Assembly: GCF_014202275.1 (NCBI RefSeq)
Contig: NZ_JACHGF010000006.1
Coordinates: 62,001-126,000, forward strand
Length of the DNA: 64,000 nucleotides
Direction: 5' to 3'
Source: Rhabdobacter roseus
Lineage (GTDB): Bacteria; Bacteroidota; Bacteroidia; Cytophagales; Spirosomataceae
The notes under the pieces were generated by a model. That model was given only the letters and a program-made list of their open reading frames with translations, was not told the origin of the DNA and did no database searches. Made by a program: the position numbers and the translations under genes. Shown here in pieces: positions 37,220 to 47,219 of this stretch (position 1 is its first letter; every line of letters begins with the position of its first letter).

Positions 37220-39673
37220 ATGATCCGGAACTACCTCAAAATCGCCTGGCGAAACGTACAAAAGAGCAAGCTGTTTTCGGCCATCAATGTGTTTGGCCTA
37301 TCGGTAGGCATGACCTGCTGCATGTTGCTGCTGCTCTACATTCGCAGTGAGCTTTCGTTCGACCGGCACCATGCCTTTGCCGAGGATATTTATTTACTAC
37401 GAAGCGAAAACTGGCGCAATGGCGATAAGATGGATAACCCGCGCGCGCCCTCGCCTTACGCCCAGGCCATCAAGGCCGAGTACCCCGAGGTCGTGCAGGT
37501 GACGCGCCTGTGGCCCAACTTCGTCGAAAGCCAAGCCTTGCTGAAAATACAGGAGCCGGGGCAGGCCGTAAAGTCTTTTTACGAAACCAAAGGCTACCAG
37601 GTCGACTCGACTTTTTTCGACGTCTTTTCGTATGACTTCCTGGAAGGCAACGCCCGCACGGCGCTGGCCGATCCGCAGTCGGTGGTGCTGTCGGAGGAGG
37701 TGGCTCGGAAGCTATTTGGCGAAGTACCCGCCCTGGGCCGTACGATCCGCATTGGCGGGTCGAGCGGGTACGGTGAAAGCTTCAACGTAACGGGCGTTTA
37801 CCGAAACGAAAGTACCCGCTCGCACATCGACGCCCGCTATTTTCTTCCCATGACGGCCGGTTGGGTCGGGGGCTTCCTGCGCGACCAGCCGCAGGACTTC
37901 ACCAACAACAACATGTTTTTTACGTACGTCCGGCTGAGGGAAGGTACCAACGCGGCACAGTTTACGCAGAAACTACCTGCCTTTGTCGAAAAGTACGCCC
38001 GGCAGGATTTGAAAGCCGCCGGTGTGGAAAAGTACCTCTTCTTGCTGCCGGTGTCGGATATTCACCTGTTTAGCCGGATCAATGCCATCGTTACGCCTAC
38101 TACCAGCACTACCTACCTGTACGTGCTGGCGTCCATTGCGTTGTTTACGCTGCTCATTGCCTGTATCAACTTCATGAACCTGGCCACGGCTCGCTCGGTC
38201 AAGCGGGCTGCGGAGGTAGGGATGCGCAAAGTAATGGGAGCGGGCCAAGGTAGCCTGATCGGGCAGTTTCTGGGCGAGTCGATGGTACTTACCTTCCTGG
38301 CGCTGTTGGTAGCGGTAGCGGGGGTGGTCCTTTTCCTGCCCGCTTTCAACCAAATGGCCGACAAAGCCCTGGCTTTGCAGGACTTGCTTCAGCCCGAAAT
38401 CTTGCTGGCATTTGTCGGGCTGGCTTTCCTGACGGGCCTGCTGGCGGGTAGTTATCCGGCGTTTTACCTATCGGTCTTCAATCCCCTGGACGTCATCAAA
38501 GGTAGGTTTGTCAACTCAGTTTCGGCTACGGCTTTGCGGCGGGGGCTCGTGGTGTGCCAATTTGTGATTTCGATCGGCCTGGTGGTGGCTACACTGGTGA
38601 TCCAGAAGCAGATCCAGTTCATGCACGACCAGCCGCTGGGCTTTACCAAAGAGCAGCAGGTCGTCATTCCGCTGCGGAGCGATAAGGCCCGGCAGGCCTA
38701 CCACGCGCTGCGCGAGGAAATTTTACAGAATAATCAGATCACCGCGGCCTCGGGTACCTCTTACTACCCAGGCATCACCAATGCCAGCGACCTATCGTTG
38801 TACCGTCCCGACCAGAGCGTAAACGAATCGGCGTTGGTTAAAACCAACTGGGTAGCCCCGGATTTTATGCAAACGATGGGCTTTACGATGGTCGCGGGCC
38901 GCATGTTGTCGGAGCAATTTCCGGGCGATACCAACTCCCGCATGGTGGTCAACGAAGCAACCCTGCGCAAGTTCGGCATCCCGCTGGACAAGGCCGTAGG
39001 TACCCGGCTCAATTTTCCCGAAGGCGACGGCTCGATTTATCCCCTCGAAATCGTGGGGGTAGTGAAAGACTTTCACTTTGCCGACCTGCACCAGGCCATC
39101 GAGCCGTACGCGTTTTTTCTGCACCTGGGCAACGACTTCCGGTACCTCATTGCCCACGTCAATACGCACGACGTTGGCCAGGTACTTCCCGCTCTGGAAG
39201 CCAAATGGAACGCATTGATGCCGGGCGAGCCCTTTACGTACAGCTTTCTGGATGAGGATTTCCAGCGCAACTACGCCGCCGACGCCCGTACGGCCCGCAT
39301 CGTCAACTCCTTCACGCTCATTTCGATCCTGATTTCCTGCCTGGGGCTGTTTGGCCTGGCAACCTTTGCGGCCCAGCAACGCACCAAGGAGATCGGCGTG
39401 CGCAAGGTACTTGGCGCGGACATTACGAGCATCGTGGCGTTGCTTTCCGGCGATTTTATCAAGCTGGTGCTGATCGCCCTGGTCTTGGCCACGCCGCTGA
39501 CCTGGTACGTCATGGAGCAGTGGCTGCAGGATTTTGCCTATAAGATCAGTATTCAGTGGTGGATGTTTGTGCTGGCAGGTACCTTGGCCGTTGTGATCGC
39601 CCTGCTGACGGTCAGCAGCCAGGCCATCAAAGCCGCGCTCATGAACCCGGTGAAGAGTTTGCGGAGCGAGTAG
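37220..39673 (+). CDS. FtsX/MacB-type ABC permease N (L/N/U subgroup)
   Basis: 817 residues, start MIRNYLKIAWRNVQKSKLFS. It is the closest relative of permease L two genes upstream: shared TM1, SFYETKGYQVDSTFFDVFSY in the first periplasmic domain, and aligned insert lengths throughout. FtsX domain 1 has TARSVKRAAEVGMRKVMGA near residue 319-337. The second periplasmic domain has VAGRMLSEQFPGDTNSRMVV, NEATLRKFG and VVKDFHFADLHQAIEPYAF. FtsX domain 2 has QQRTKEIGVRKVLGAD near 718. It ends ALMNPVKSLRSE. L and N are separated by the less related M, so simple tandem copying of a single gene does not explain the order. Confidence 0.93.
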   Translation: MIRNYLKIAWRNVQKSKLFSAINVFGLSVGMTCCMLLLLYIRSELSFDRHHAFAEDIYLLRSENWRNGDKMDNPRAPSPYAQAIKAEYPEVVQVTRLWPNFVESQALLKIQEPGQAVKSFYETKGYQVDSTFFDVFSYDFLEGNARTALADPQSVVLSEEVARKLFGEVPALGRTIRIGGSSGYGESFNVTGVYRNESTRSHIDARYFLPMTAGWVGGFLRDQPQDFTNNNMFFTYVRLREGTNAAQFTQKLPAFVEKYARQDLKAAGVEKYLFLLPVSDIHLFSRINAIVTPTTSTTYLYVLASIALFTLLIACINFMNLATARSVKRAAEVGMRKVMGAGQGSLIGQFLGESMVLTFLALLVAVAGVVLFLPAFNQMADKALALQDLLQPEILLAFVGLAFLTGLLAGSYPAFYLSVFNPLDVIKGRFVNSVSATALRRGLVVCQFVISIGLVVATLVIQKQIQFMHDQPLGFTKEQQVVIPLRSDKARQAYHALREEILQNNQITAASGTSYYPGITNASDLSLYRPDQSVNESALVKTNWVAPDFMQTMGFTMVAGRMLSEQFPGDTNSRMVVNEATLRKFGIPLDKAVGTRLNFPEGDGSIYPLEIVGVVKDFHFADLHQAIEPYAFFLHLGNDFRYLIAHVNTHDVGQVLPALEAKWNALMPGEPFTYSFLDEDFQRNYAADARTARIVNSFTLISILISCLGLFGLATFAAQQRTKEIGVRKVLGADITSIVALLSGDFIKLVLIALVLATPLTWYVMEQWLQDFAYKISIQWWMFVLAGTLAVVIALLTVSSQAIKAALMNPVKSLRSE

Positions 39674-39754
39674 GGTGGGGCATGGGGTCTTGGGCACGGG
39701 GTACTTTTTAATAAAAGTACCTTACTAAGCTCCCTTTCTCGGCCGGAGAAAGGG
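39673..39754. repeat. G-run tract plus two-hairpin spacer repeat
   Basis: G-runs from the stop codon to 39701 fit a quadruplex pattern with five tracts. GGTACTTTT/AAAAGTACC (39700-39721) and CCCTTTCTC-N5-GAGAAAGGG (39732-39754) follow, then a GATAGAGGC tail. It is almost the same sequence as the spacer after permease J, 11 kb away. Confidence 0.8.
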
Positions 39755-39831
39755 CGGGGGGATAGAGGCTTTCGGGCTAAGTACGCCCCATGCCATAAAG
39801 TACCTTGAAGGAAAAGAAACGCTTAAAAGAT

Positions 39832-42192
39832 ATGATCAAGAACTATTTCAAAATTGCGTGGCGAAACCTGATCAGAGCCAAAGGGTATGCCTTTATCAAC
39901 ATCGGCGGGCTGGCCGTGGGCATGGCCTGCTCGCTGCTCATCTTGCTTTGGATTCAAAGTGAGATCACCTACGACATGTTTCATGAGAAGAAGGACCGGC
40001 TCTACCTGGCCATGAACCGATCTACCTTCGACGGCAAACTACAAGCCTGGCCAAGTACCCCCAAGCCGCTGGGACCGGCCTTGCAGAAGGAGTACCCGGA
40101 AGTAGCCCAAACCAGCCGCTATTCGGCCAATAATGGCTCGCTGCTCACTGTAGGCGATAAAAAGATACGGGCCAACAGCGCCTTTGTAGACTCCACGTTT
40201 CTGTCCATGTTTACCTTTCCGCTGTTGAGTGGCGATGCGGCTACGGCCCTGGGCCAGCCGGGGAGTATCGTCATTACGCAGCAACTGGCCCAAAAGCTAT
40301 TTGGTAACGCCGAGGCCCTGGGCCGTACCATCCGCATCGACAGCAGCGAAAACGCCCTCGTCACGGGGGTACTTGCGGATTTGCCCGCCAATTCCCGCTT
40401 TGATTTTGAGTACCTCTCGCCCTGGTCTTACCTGCAAAAGTTGGGCTGGGACGATGGGTATTGGGGCAATAACTCCGTACGTACCTACGTGGAGCTACTC
40501 CCCACGGCCCGGGAGGCGGTGGTAGCCCAAAAAATTAAAAACATTACCCGTCGCCACAGCAAAAACGAAGAAGACAACGAGGTGTTTCTGCACGCGCTTC
40601 CCAAGTGGCGGCTCTTCTCGCGGTTTGAGAATGGCCAGGTGGCGGGCGGGCGCATCGAGGTAGTTCGGCAGTTTGGCATCATCGCCGGGTTTATCCTGCT
40701 CATTGCCTGTATCAATTTCATGAACCTGAGCACGGCCCGTAGCGAAAAGCGCGCCAAGGAAGTAGGGGTGTGCAAGGTAGCGGGTGCCCGGAGACAATCG
40801 CTCATCGGGCTGTTCTTGAGCGAGTCTTTTATCATTACCTGCCTGGCCGCTTTGCTGGCTTTGACCATCGTGGTTGTGAGCCTTCCGGCTTTTAGTGAGC
40901 TGATCGACCGCCCGCTGACCGTTGATTTTACTAATGTTTATTTCTGGTTATTTATTAGTGCCTTTGTCGTGATTACGGCCTTGCTGGCGGGTAGTTATCC
41001 GGCTTTTTACCTTTCTTCCTTTCAGCCGGTGAAGGTACTTAAGGGTACTTTCAAAACGGCCCGTGCGGTGATCAACCCGCGCAAAGTACTGGTGGTGGTG
41101 CAGTTCAGTATTGCTTTGGTGCTTATTGTGTCTACGCTGGTGATCAAAAAACAGATCAATTACGCGCAGGAGCGCGACAACGGCTACCAGAAAAACAACC
41201 TTGTCTATACCTTTATGGAAGGCGATATAGCCAAAAATTACGCAGTCATCAAAAGCGAATTGGCGCGCTCGGGCGTGGTGGAGTCGGTGACCAAAACCAG
41301 CGCCCCCCTAACCGAAGGCTGGAGCAACAGCTGGGGCTTCGACTGGACGGGCAAACCCGACAACGCCAAGATTGTCTTCAACCGGTTTTGTACGGATGAA
41401 AACATCGTAAACACGGCGGGGCTCACCCTGCTTGAAGGCCGGGATATGGACCTGAGCAAGTACCCTACCGACTCGTCCGCCGTGCTCCTCAACGAGTCGG
41501 CGGTGAAGGCCATGGGTTTTACCGAGCCCCTCGGGCAGGTAATCAAAGACAACGGACGGGAATGGCGCGTGGTGGGCATCATCAAAGATTTTATACTTAA
41601 CTCGCCATATGATCCCATGGAGCCGATGGTGATCGAAGGCGCACACGGCTGGTTCAATGTCATTCATATCAAATACCGGCCGGAGGTACCTACGCAGGAG
41701 GCCCTGAAAGCCACTGAGCAAATTTTTACCAAATACAATCCGTCCTACCCGTTCAATTACCGGTTTGTGGATGAAAGCTACGCGGCGAAGTTCAAAGATG
41801 AACAGCGCACGGGGACTTTGGCGGCTCTGTTTGCGTTTTTGACCGTCCTGATCTCCTGCCTGGGGTTATTCGGGCTGGCCGCTTACATGGCCGAAAAACG
41901 CACCAAAGAAATCGGCATCCGGAAGGTACTTGGCGCTTCCATCCCTTCGGTGGCGGGTTTGCTTTCGCGGGAGTTCATCGGGCTGGTGGCTTTTTCGTGC
42001 CTGGTGGCCTTCCCCGTCGCGTGGTGGAGCATGAACTGGTGGTTGCAAAGCTACAGCTACCGAACCGACATCAGCTGGTGGGTTTTTGCGCTGGCGGGGG
42101 GCGGGGCGCTGCTCATTACGCTGCTGACGGTCAGCAGCCAAGCCATCAAAGCCGCGCTAACCAATCCGGTAAAAGCCTTGAAAACGGAATAA
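39832..42192 (+). CDS. FtsX/MacB-type ABC permease O (K/O subgroup)
   Basis: 786 residues from the ATG at 39832 (MIKNYFKIAWRNLIRAKGYA); a TTG 27 nt upstream is possible but unlikely. FtsX domain 1 reads TARSEKRAKEVGVCKVAGA near residue 303-321. The Arg of the G-[VILM]-R-K coupling motif is Cys here, unlike every other copy in the window. The second periplasmic domain has GFDWTGKPD, LEGRDMDLSKY, VLLNESAVKAMGF and IIKDFILNSPYDP, linking it to K. FtsX domain 2 is standard (EKRTKEIGIRKVLGAS near 687). The C-terminus is ALTNPVKALKTE. It is followed after 12 bp by permease P, the tightest linkage in the array. Confidence 0.93.
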   Translation: MIKNYFKIAWRNLIRAKGYAFINIGGLAVGMACSLLILLWIQSEITYDMFHEKKDRLYLAMNRSTFDGKLQAWPSTPKPLGPALQKEYPEVAQTSRYSANNGSLLTVGDKKIRANSAFVDSTFLSMFTFPLLSGDAATALGQPGSIVITQQLAQKLFGNAEALGRTIRIDSSENALVTGVLADLPANSRFDFEYLSPWSYLQKLGWDDGYWGNNSVRTYVELLPTAREAVVAQKIKNITRRHSKNEEDNEVFLHALPKWRLFSRFENGQVAGGRIEVVRQFGIIAGFILLIACINFMNLSTARSEKRAKEVGVCKVAGARRQSLIGLFLSESFIITCLAALLALTIVVVSLPAFSELIDRPLTVDFTNVYFWLFISAFVVITALLAGSYPAFYLSSFQPVKVLKGTFKTARAVINPRKVLVVVQFSIALVLIVSTLVIKKQINYAQERDNGYQKNNLVYTFMEGDIAKNYAVIKSELARSGVVESVTKTSAPLTEGWSNSWGFDWTGKPDNAKIVFNRFCTDENIVNTAGLTLLEGRDMDLSKYPTDSSAVLLNESAVKAMGFTEPLGQVIKDNGREWRVVGIIKDFILNSPYDPMEPMVIEGAHGWFNVIHIKYRPEVPTQEALKATEQIFTKYNPSYPFNYRFVDESYAAKFKDEQRTGTLAALFAFLTVLISCLGLFGLAAYMAEKRTKEIGIRKVLGASIPSVAGLLSREFIGLVAFSCLVAFPVAWWSMNWWLQSYSYRTDISWWVFALAGGGALLITLLTVSSQAIKAALTNPVKALKTE

Positions 42193-42204
42193 ACACCAAA
42201 CCCG

Positions 42205-44595
42205 ATGCTGCGAAATAGCCTCCTTCTCTTTTGGCGCACGGTAGCGCGGCAGCCTTGGCTGTCGGGCCTGAACCTGGCTGGCCTTACGCTGGGTATGGCG
42301 GCGGCGCTGGGTATTTTGCTGTACCTGGATTTTGAGCTGAGCTACGACCGCTCCCACGTCCATGCCGACCGCATCTACCGGATCGAAACCCGTGCCATCC
42401 AAACCCGCGAGAAGGTACTTGAAGTAGGCTGGCATTCTACCCCGGCCAACTTGGGGTCGTTGGCGCAGCAGGAGTATGCGGGCGTAGCGGCCTACGTCCG
42501 GTTTTTTAAGTATTGGAAAGATGATTTTATGTCCTTTCAGTATCAGGATAAAACCATCTCCGAAGCCCAGGTCTACGCGGCCGACTCCAGCGTGTTCGAT
42601 GTCTTTTCCTACGAGTTTGTGGAGGGTACTTCCCGTAAGGCGCTCGACGGCCCGGCCAAAATCGTTCTTTCGGAAAGCCTGGCCCGGCGCATCTTTGGAC
42701 CCAGACAAGCCCTGGGCCAAACGCTGAGGAGTAATTTGAGTACCACTACCCAGACCGACGGCCAGCGTTTGTCCCTGCTGGTAACGGGCGTGTACCGCGA
42801 CCTACCCCGCAACGGCCACCGGGTACCCGAAGCGCTGATTTCGGCCCAAACGGACCCGGACCTGGATCAATACTATTTCAATCAGTTCAACACCGCCACC
42901 TACCTGTTGCTGCAACCGGGCGTAGATCCTGCGGCGCTGGCTTCGGACCTGTCGGGCCTGTATACCAAGTACCTCAACCCGGAGCGCGAACCGGTGCTGG
43001 TGAGTGCCACGCATGAGCTGCTGCCCCTCGCGGCCATCCATCTGGCCGAAACCGGTGGCTATACCTACCTGTATATTTTTGGCGCCGTAGGCCTGCTGAT
43101 GCTCTTCCTGGCCCTGATCAGCTACGTAAACCTGGTGACGGCCCAGGCGAGCAAGCGTGCCCTGGAGATCGGGGTCCGGAAGGTGATGGGCTCCAGCCGT
43201 CGGCAGGTTGCGGGCCAGTTCCTGACCGAGTCTTTGGCCTTTACGCTGCTGGCGCTGGTGGCGGGCGTGGCGCTGCTGTCGGTGAGCTCAGGCTACCTCA
43301 ACGAGGTACTTGGCTTGCAGCTGGACGCCAGGCAGCTGGCGCGCCCACCGCTGCTGGCCGGGATGCTGGCGCTGGCCGTGGGCTTAGGTACCTTGGGCGG
43401 GAGCTACCCGGCGTTGGTGCTCTCATCCTTGCGGCCGGTAGTGGTACTTAAGGGTGGTCTGGTAAAAGGGGCCACGCTGCGCACGGTACTGGTGGGCGTT
43501 CAGTTTGGGGTGGTACTTTTTGTGCTTGGTTGCACGGCCCTCATTTACGACCAGCTTAGGTACCTGCAGCGTAAAAACCTGGGTTTCGACCAGGAGCAGA
43601 TCCTGCGGCTGAGCCGACCCGGCGAGGTCGAGGCCGAGCCGTGGGAGGTTTTCAAGAAGCAGCTTCGGCAAAGTACCTACGTGGTGTCTGCGGGCTCGGC
43701 CGATTTCCTGCCCGGCACCGACGACATGGTCAAGGGGCCCATCAGCGCGGAAGGTACCACCGGGCCCGAGCCGCAGTTGGTGCGCCGGGGCCGGGTCGAT
43801 GCCGACTTCCTGTCCACGATGGGCATCCGGCTGGTGGCGGGGCGCAACTTCCTGCCCGACGCCCCGGCGGATGCTACCCGAGCGGCCATTATTAACCAAA
43901 CACTGGCCCGGCAGTTTGGCCTGGCCGAGCCGCTGGGCGCCAAGATCCGGCTGGGCGATCAGGGCAATCCTAACTACCTGGAGGTAGTTGGCGTCATGGA
44001 AGATTTCCACCAAAGCTCGCTCCACCAGCCCATCGAGCCGCAGCTGCTGCTGCTGCGCCCTTCGGATCAACTGGTGGTAAAGGTAGGGGAGGATCTTCCC
44101 AAGGCGATGGCGCAGCTCGAAAGTACCTGGCAGCGGCTGTTTCCGCAGGTACCTTTTACGTACCGTTTTTTGGAAGAAGCCTTGCAGGATGGCTACCGGA
44201 CCGACCAGCTCCGCGGGCGGATTTTTCTGGCTTTTTCTTTCCTGACGCTCTTCATTGCGGCGCTGGGCTTGTTTGGTCTGGCGGCGTTTATTGCCCGGCA
44301 ACGGGCCCGCGAAATCGGTATTCGTAAGGTACTTGGCGCGGGGCTGGGGCCAATGGTACTTTTGCTGACGCGCGAGTACCTGCTACTGATCGGCGGAGCG
44401 GCGCTTCCCGCCTTTGGGGCAGCCTGGTACGTAGTAGATCAATGGCTGGATAACTTCGCCTTCCGGACGGCGTTCAACTACCCCTTACTGGCCCTGGTGT
44501 TGCTGTTTACGCTGCTGCTGACGCTGCTTATTACGGGCCTGCACGCATGGCGAACGGCCCGGCGCAATCCGGTCAGCGTCCTGCGAAGTGAGTAG
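42205..44595 (+). CDS. FtsX/MacB-type ABC permease P (divergent)
   Basis: 796 residues, start MLRNSLLLFWRTVARQPWLS, without the N-Y-L-K-I-A signature of the array. It begins 12 bp after the stop of O, so the two are almost certainly co-translated from one mRNA. FtsX domain 1 has TAQASKRALEIGVRKVMGS near residue 309-327. The second periplasmic domain has VAGRNFLPDAP, AIINQTLARQFG (Gln replacing Glu) and VMEDFHQSSL. FtsX domain 2 has RQRAREIGIRKVLGAG near 697, and the protein ends WRTARRNPVSVLRSE, closer to canonical MacB C-termini than the other copies. A possible heteromeric partner of O is inferred only from the linkage. Confidence 0.93.
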   Translation: MLRNSLLLFWRTVARQPWLSGLNLAGLTLGMAAALGILLYLDFELSYDRSHVHADRIYRIETRAIQTREKVLEVGWHSTPANLGSLAQQEYAGVAAYVRFFKYWKDDFMSFQYQDKTISEAQVYAADSSVFDVFSYEFVEGTSRKALDGPAKIVLSESLARRIFGPRQALGQTLRSNLSTTTQTDGQRLSLLVTGVYRDLPRNGHRVPEALISAQTDPDLDQYYFNQFNTATYLLLQPGVDPAALASDLSGLYTKYLNPEREPVLVSATHELLPLAAIHLAETGGYTYLYIFGAVGLLMLFLALISYVNLVTAQASKRALEIGVRKVMGSSRRQVAGQFLTESLAFTLLALVAGVALLSVSSGYLNEVLGLQLDARQLARPPLLAGMLALAVGLGTLGGSYPALVLSSLRPVVVLKGGLVKGATLRTVLVGVQFGVVLFVLGCTALIYDQLRYLQRKNLGFDQEQILRLSRPGEVEAEPWEVFKKQLRQSTYVVSAGSADFLPGTDDMVKGPISAEGTTGPEPQLVRRGRVDADFLSTMGIRLVAGRNFLPDAPADATRAAIINQTLARQFGLAEPLGAKIRLGDQGNPNYLEVVGVMEDFHQSSLHQPIEPQLLLLRPSDQLVVKVGEDLPKAMAQLESTWQRLFPQVPFTYRFLEEALQDGYRTDQLRGRIFLAFSFLTLFIAALGLFGLAAFIARQRAREIGIRKVLGAGLGPMVLLLTREYLLLIGGAALPAFGAAWYVVDQWLDNFAFRTAFNYPLLALVLLFTLLLTLLITGLHAWRTARRNPVSVLRSE

Positions 44596-44599
44596 CGTA

Positions 44600-44694
44600 G
44601 GGCAGAGGGCGTTGGGCAGTGGGTAGTTTAGAGCTTAGGGTTGAAAGTGTAAATTACCCTCGAAAGAAGCTCCCTTTCTCCGCCGGAGAAAGGG
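44600..44694. repeat. G-run tract plus spacer palindrome
   Basis: GGG-N4-GGG-N4-GGG-N4-GGG at 44600-44623 follows the stop of P. At 44672-44694 is CCCTTTCTCC-GCC-GGAGAAAGGG, with a GGGGGGATAGAGGC tail. Between them is the recurring GTAGTTTAGAG...GAAAGTGTAAA segment. Confidence 0.78.
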
Positions 44695-44814
44695 CGGGGG
44701 GATAGAGGCTATTCCATGAACATTAAACTCTTAACTACCCCAATGCCCCGAACCCCCTGCCAATAAGTACCTATTCTAAAAATGTATAAAGTACCCCTTA
44801 AACTAAAAATAGCC

Positions 44815-47175
44815 ATGATCAGAAACTACCTCAAAATTGCCTGGCGGAACCTGGTGAAAAACAAATCGTTCAGCCTCATCAACATCCTGGGCCTGGCCCT
44901 GGGAATGGCCTGTAGCCTGCTCATCATGCTGTGGGTGGGAGACGAAATAAAGATGGATCGTTTTCACGAAAACGACGCGCGGATTTACCACGTCATGGAG
45001 AATCAGCACTACTCGGGCTCCATCAATACCTACGCCTCCACGCCGGGTATTCTGGCCGATCACATCGTGAAAGACATTCCGGAAATCGAAATGGCCAGCC
45101 AGGTACTTTGGGAAGAAGCGCCGGTTTTTACCGTAGGCGATACCTACGACAACGAAAAAGGCCGGTACGTGCAGGGCGATTTTCTCCCCATGTTTTCGTT
45201 TGAGCTCAGCCAGGGCGATGCTAACACGGCCCTGCGGCGGCCCGACGGCGTGGTGATTTCCCAGAAGCTGGCCGACAAGTACTTCAAAGGCCAGGACCCT
45301 TTGGGCAAAACGATCCGGGTCGACAACAAAGACGATGTGATCGTGACCGGTGTTCTGAAGGAAATCCCGGCGGCTTCGTCCATGAAGTTCGACTTCCTGA
45401 TGAGCTACGATCGCTGGCAAAAAAGCAACGATTGGTCCAAAGAATGGAGCAACAACGGCCCACGCTGCGTGGTACTGCTGGCCAAAAATGCGGATGTGGA
45501 TAAGGTCAATGCCAAGATCAAAGGCTACGTAAAAACCAAAAACAAAAACAGCAACGTGGAGCTGTTTTTGACCAACTACGGGAAGGGGTACCTGTACTCG
45601 CGCTGGGACGCGGGCCAACAAAACGGCGGACGGATCGAGTACGTGCGGCTTTTTACGATCGTGGCTATTTTTATCCTGGTCATTGCCTGCATCAACTTCA
45701 TGAACCTGGCCACGGCGCGCTCGGTGAAACGGGGCAAGGAGGTGGGGCTGCGTAAGGTGGTGGGAGCCTACCGCGCCAGCCTGATCGGGCAGTTTATGGG
45801 GGAGTCGGTGCTGATCACCTCTCTGGCGCTGCTGGTGGCCGTGGTGCTGGTGCTCCTGCTGCTGCCTGCGTTCAATGCCCTTACCGAAAAGCAGCTGGAG
45901 CTCAATTTTCTGGACCCCTCGGTGCTCTTGCTGCTGCTGGGGCTCACGGTCATTACGGGCCTGGTGGCGGGTAGCTACCCGGCTTTATTCATGTCGTCGC
46001 TCAACCCGGTGGTGGTACTTAAGGGTAGTTTGAAGTTTAAGCCCAGCGCGGCCTACTTCCGACAGGGACTGGTGGTATTTCAGTTTGGGCTGTCGATCCT
46101 GCTGATTCTGGCCATGATCGTGGTGTACCGGCAGATCCAGTACATTCAAAACAAAAACCTGGGCTTCGAGCGGGAAAATTTGCTGTACGTCACCGACGTC
46201 GAAAAAGCCATGAGCAACCGCTTCGCTTCGTTCAAGCAAGCGCTGGAAAACCGGCCTGGTATCAAGGCAGTAGCCTGCTCCCAGGCCAACCCGCTCAACT
46301 TCGGTAGCTCTACCATGGGCGTGACCTGGCCAGGTAAAGACACTACGCAGCAGTTACTTTTTAGCGTCAATCCGACGGGCTATGACTTTGTGAAGACGAT
46401 GGGCGTCAAACTACTCGACGGGCGGGATTTCAATCCGACGTTCGGAACGGATACCTCCAACTACCTCATCAACGAAGCCGCCGCCCGCAAGATAGGCTAC
46501 CAGGACCCCGTGGGCAAGGAACTGACGATGTGGGGCAAAAAGGGTACCATCATCGGCCTCATGGAAGATTTCCATACCGGGTCGTTGCACGTACCCATAG
46601 AGCCATTGATCGTGAACTTGCAGCCCAAAGAAGAAAACTGGGGCGTGGTGCTCGTTCGTACGGAGCCCGGAAAAACCAGAGAGGCCATCGCGCAGCTGGA
46701 AGAGGTGTACAAGCAATTTAATCCGGGTTTTCCGTTCAAGTACCACTTCGCCGACGAAGACTTCGGTAACCAGTACAAGGCCGAAAACGTGGTGAATACC
46801 CTGGCCAACTACTTTGCGTTTCTGGCCATTTTTATCTCGTGTCTGGGGCTGTTCGGGCTAGCAGCCTTTACGGCCGAGCAACGGACCAAGGAAATCGGCG
46901 TGCGCAAGGTACTTGGCGCGAGCGTGACCAACCTGGTCGGGATGCTCTCCCGTGACTTCCTGAAGCTCGTAGCCATTGCGGCGCTGATTGCCTTTCCGCT
47001 GGCCTGGTACTTCCTCCAAAACTGGCTCGAAAAGTACGCCTACCGCATCGAGATCGAGTGGTGGTACTTTGCGGTGGCGGGCGTGGCAGCCCTTCTCATC
47101 GCCCTACTCACGGTAAGTTTCCAGGCCATCAAAGCCGCTCTCATGAACCCGGTAAAGAGCCTGCGCAGTGAGTGA
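44815..47175 (+). CDS. FtsX/MacB-type ABC permease Q (H/Q subgroup)
   Basis: 786 residues from the ATG at 44815 (MIRNYLKIAWRNLVKNKSFS, preceded by ATAGCC); an in-frame ATG at 44782 adds eleven residues absent from paralogues. TM1 has INILGLALGMACSLLIMLW as in H. FtsX domain 1 has TARSVKRGKEVGLRKVVGA near residue 299-317. The second periplasmic domain has VTWPGKDTTQ, LDGRDFNPTFG, YLINEAAARKIGY and LMEDFHTGSLHVPIEPLIV. FtsX domain 2 has EQRTKEIGVRKVLGAS near 687, followed by TNLVGMLSRDF. It ends ALMNPVKSLRSE. An AT-rich block of different composition begins right after its stop. Confidence 0.93.
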   Translation: MIRNYLKIAWRNLVKNKSFSLINILGLALGMACSLLIMLWVGDEIKMDRFHENDARIYHVMENQHYSGSINTYASTPGILADHIVKDIPEIEMASQVLWEEAPVFTVGDTYDNEKGRYVQGDFLPMFSFELSQGDANTALRRPDGVVISQKLADKYFKGQDPLGKTIRVDNKDDVIVTGVLKEIPAASSMKFDFLMSYDRWQKSNDWSKEWSNNGPRCVVLLAKNADVDKVNAKIKGYVKTKNKNSNVELFLTNYGKGYLYSRWDAGQQNGGRIEYVRLFTIVAIFILVIACINFMNLATARSVKRGKEVGLRKVVGAYRASLIGQFMGESVLITSLALLVAVVLVLLLLPAFNALTEKQLELNFLDPSVLLLLLGLTVITGLVAGSYPALFMSSLNPVVVLKGSLKFKPSAAYFRQGLVVFQFGLSILLILAMIVVYRQIQYIQNKNLGFERENLLYVTDVEKAMSNRFASFKQALENRPGIKAVACSQANPLNFGSSTMGVTWPGKDTTQQLLFSVNPTGYDFVKTMGVKLLDGRDFNPTFGTDTSNYLINEAAARKIGYQDPVGKELTMWGKKGTIIGLMEDFHTGSLHVPIEPLIVNLQPKEENWGVVLVRTEPGKTREAIAQLEEVYKQFNPGFPFKYHFADEDFGNQYKAENVVNTLANYFAFLAIFISCLGLFGLAAFTAEQRTKEIGVRKVLGASVTNLVGMLSRDFLKLVAIAALIAFPLAWYFLQNWLEKYAYRIEIEWWYFAVAGVAALLIALLTVSFQAIKAALMNPVKSLRSE

Positions 47176-47219
47176 TAATTAATGAAGAATGTAGAATTAT
47201 AATCTATAAAGAACTAGTT

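Noticed and set aside
1485-44694. Recurring spacer repeats as a CRISPR array
   Set aside because: Repeats are kilobases apart, each tied to a permease stop codon, with no regular spacers and no cas genes.
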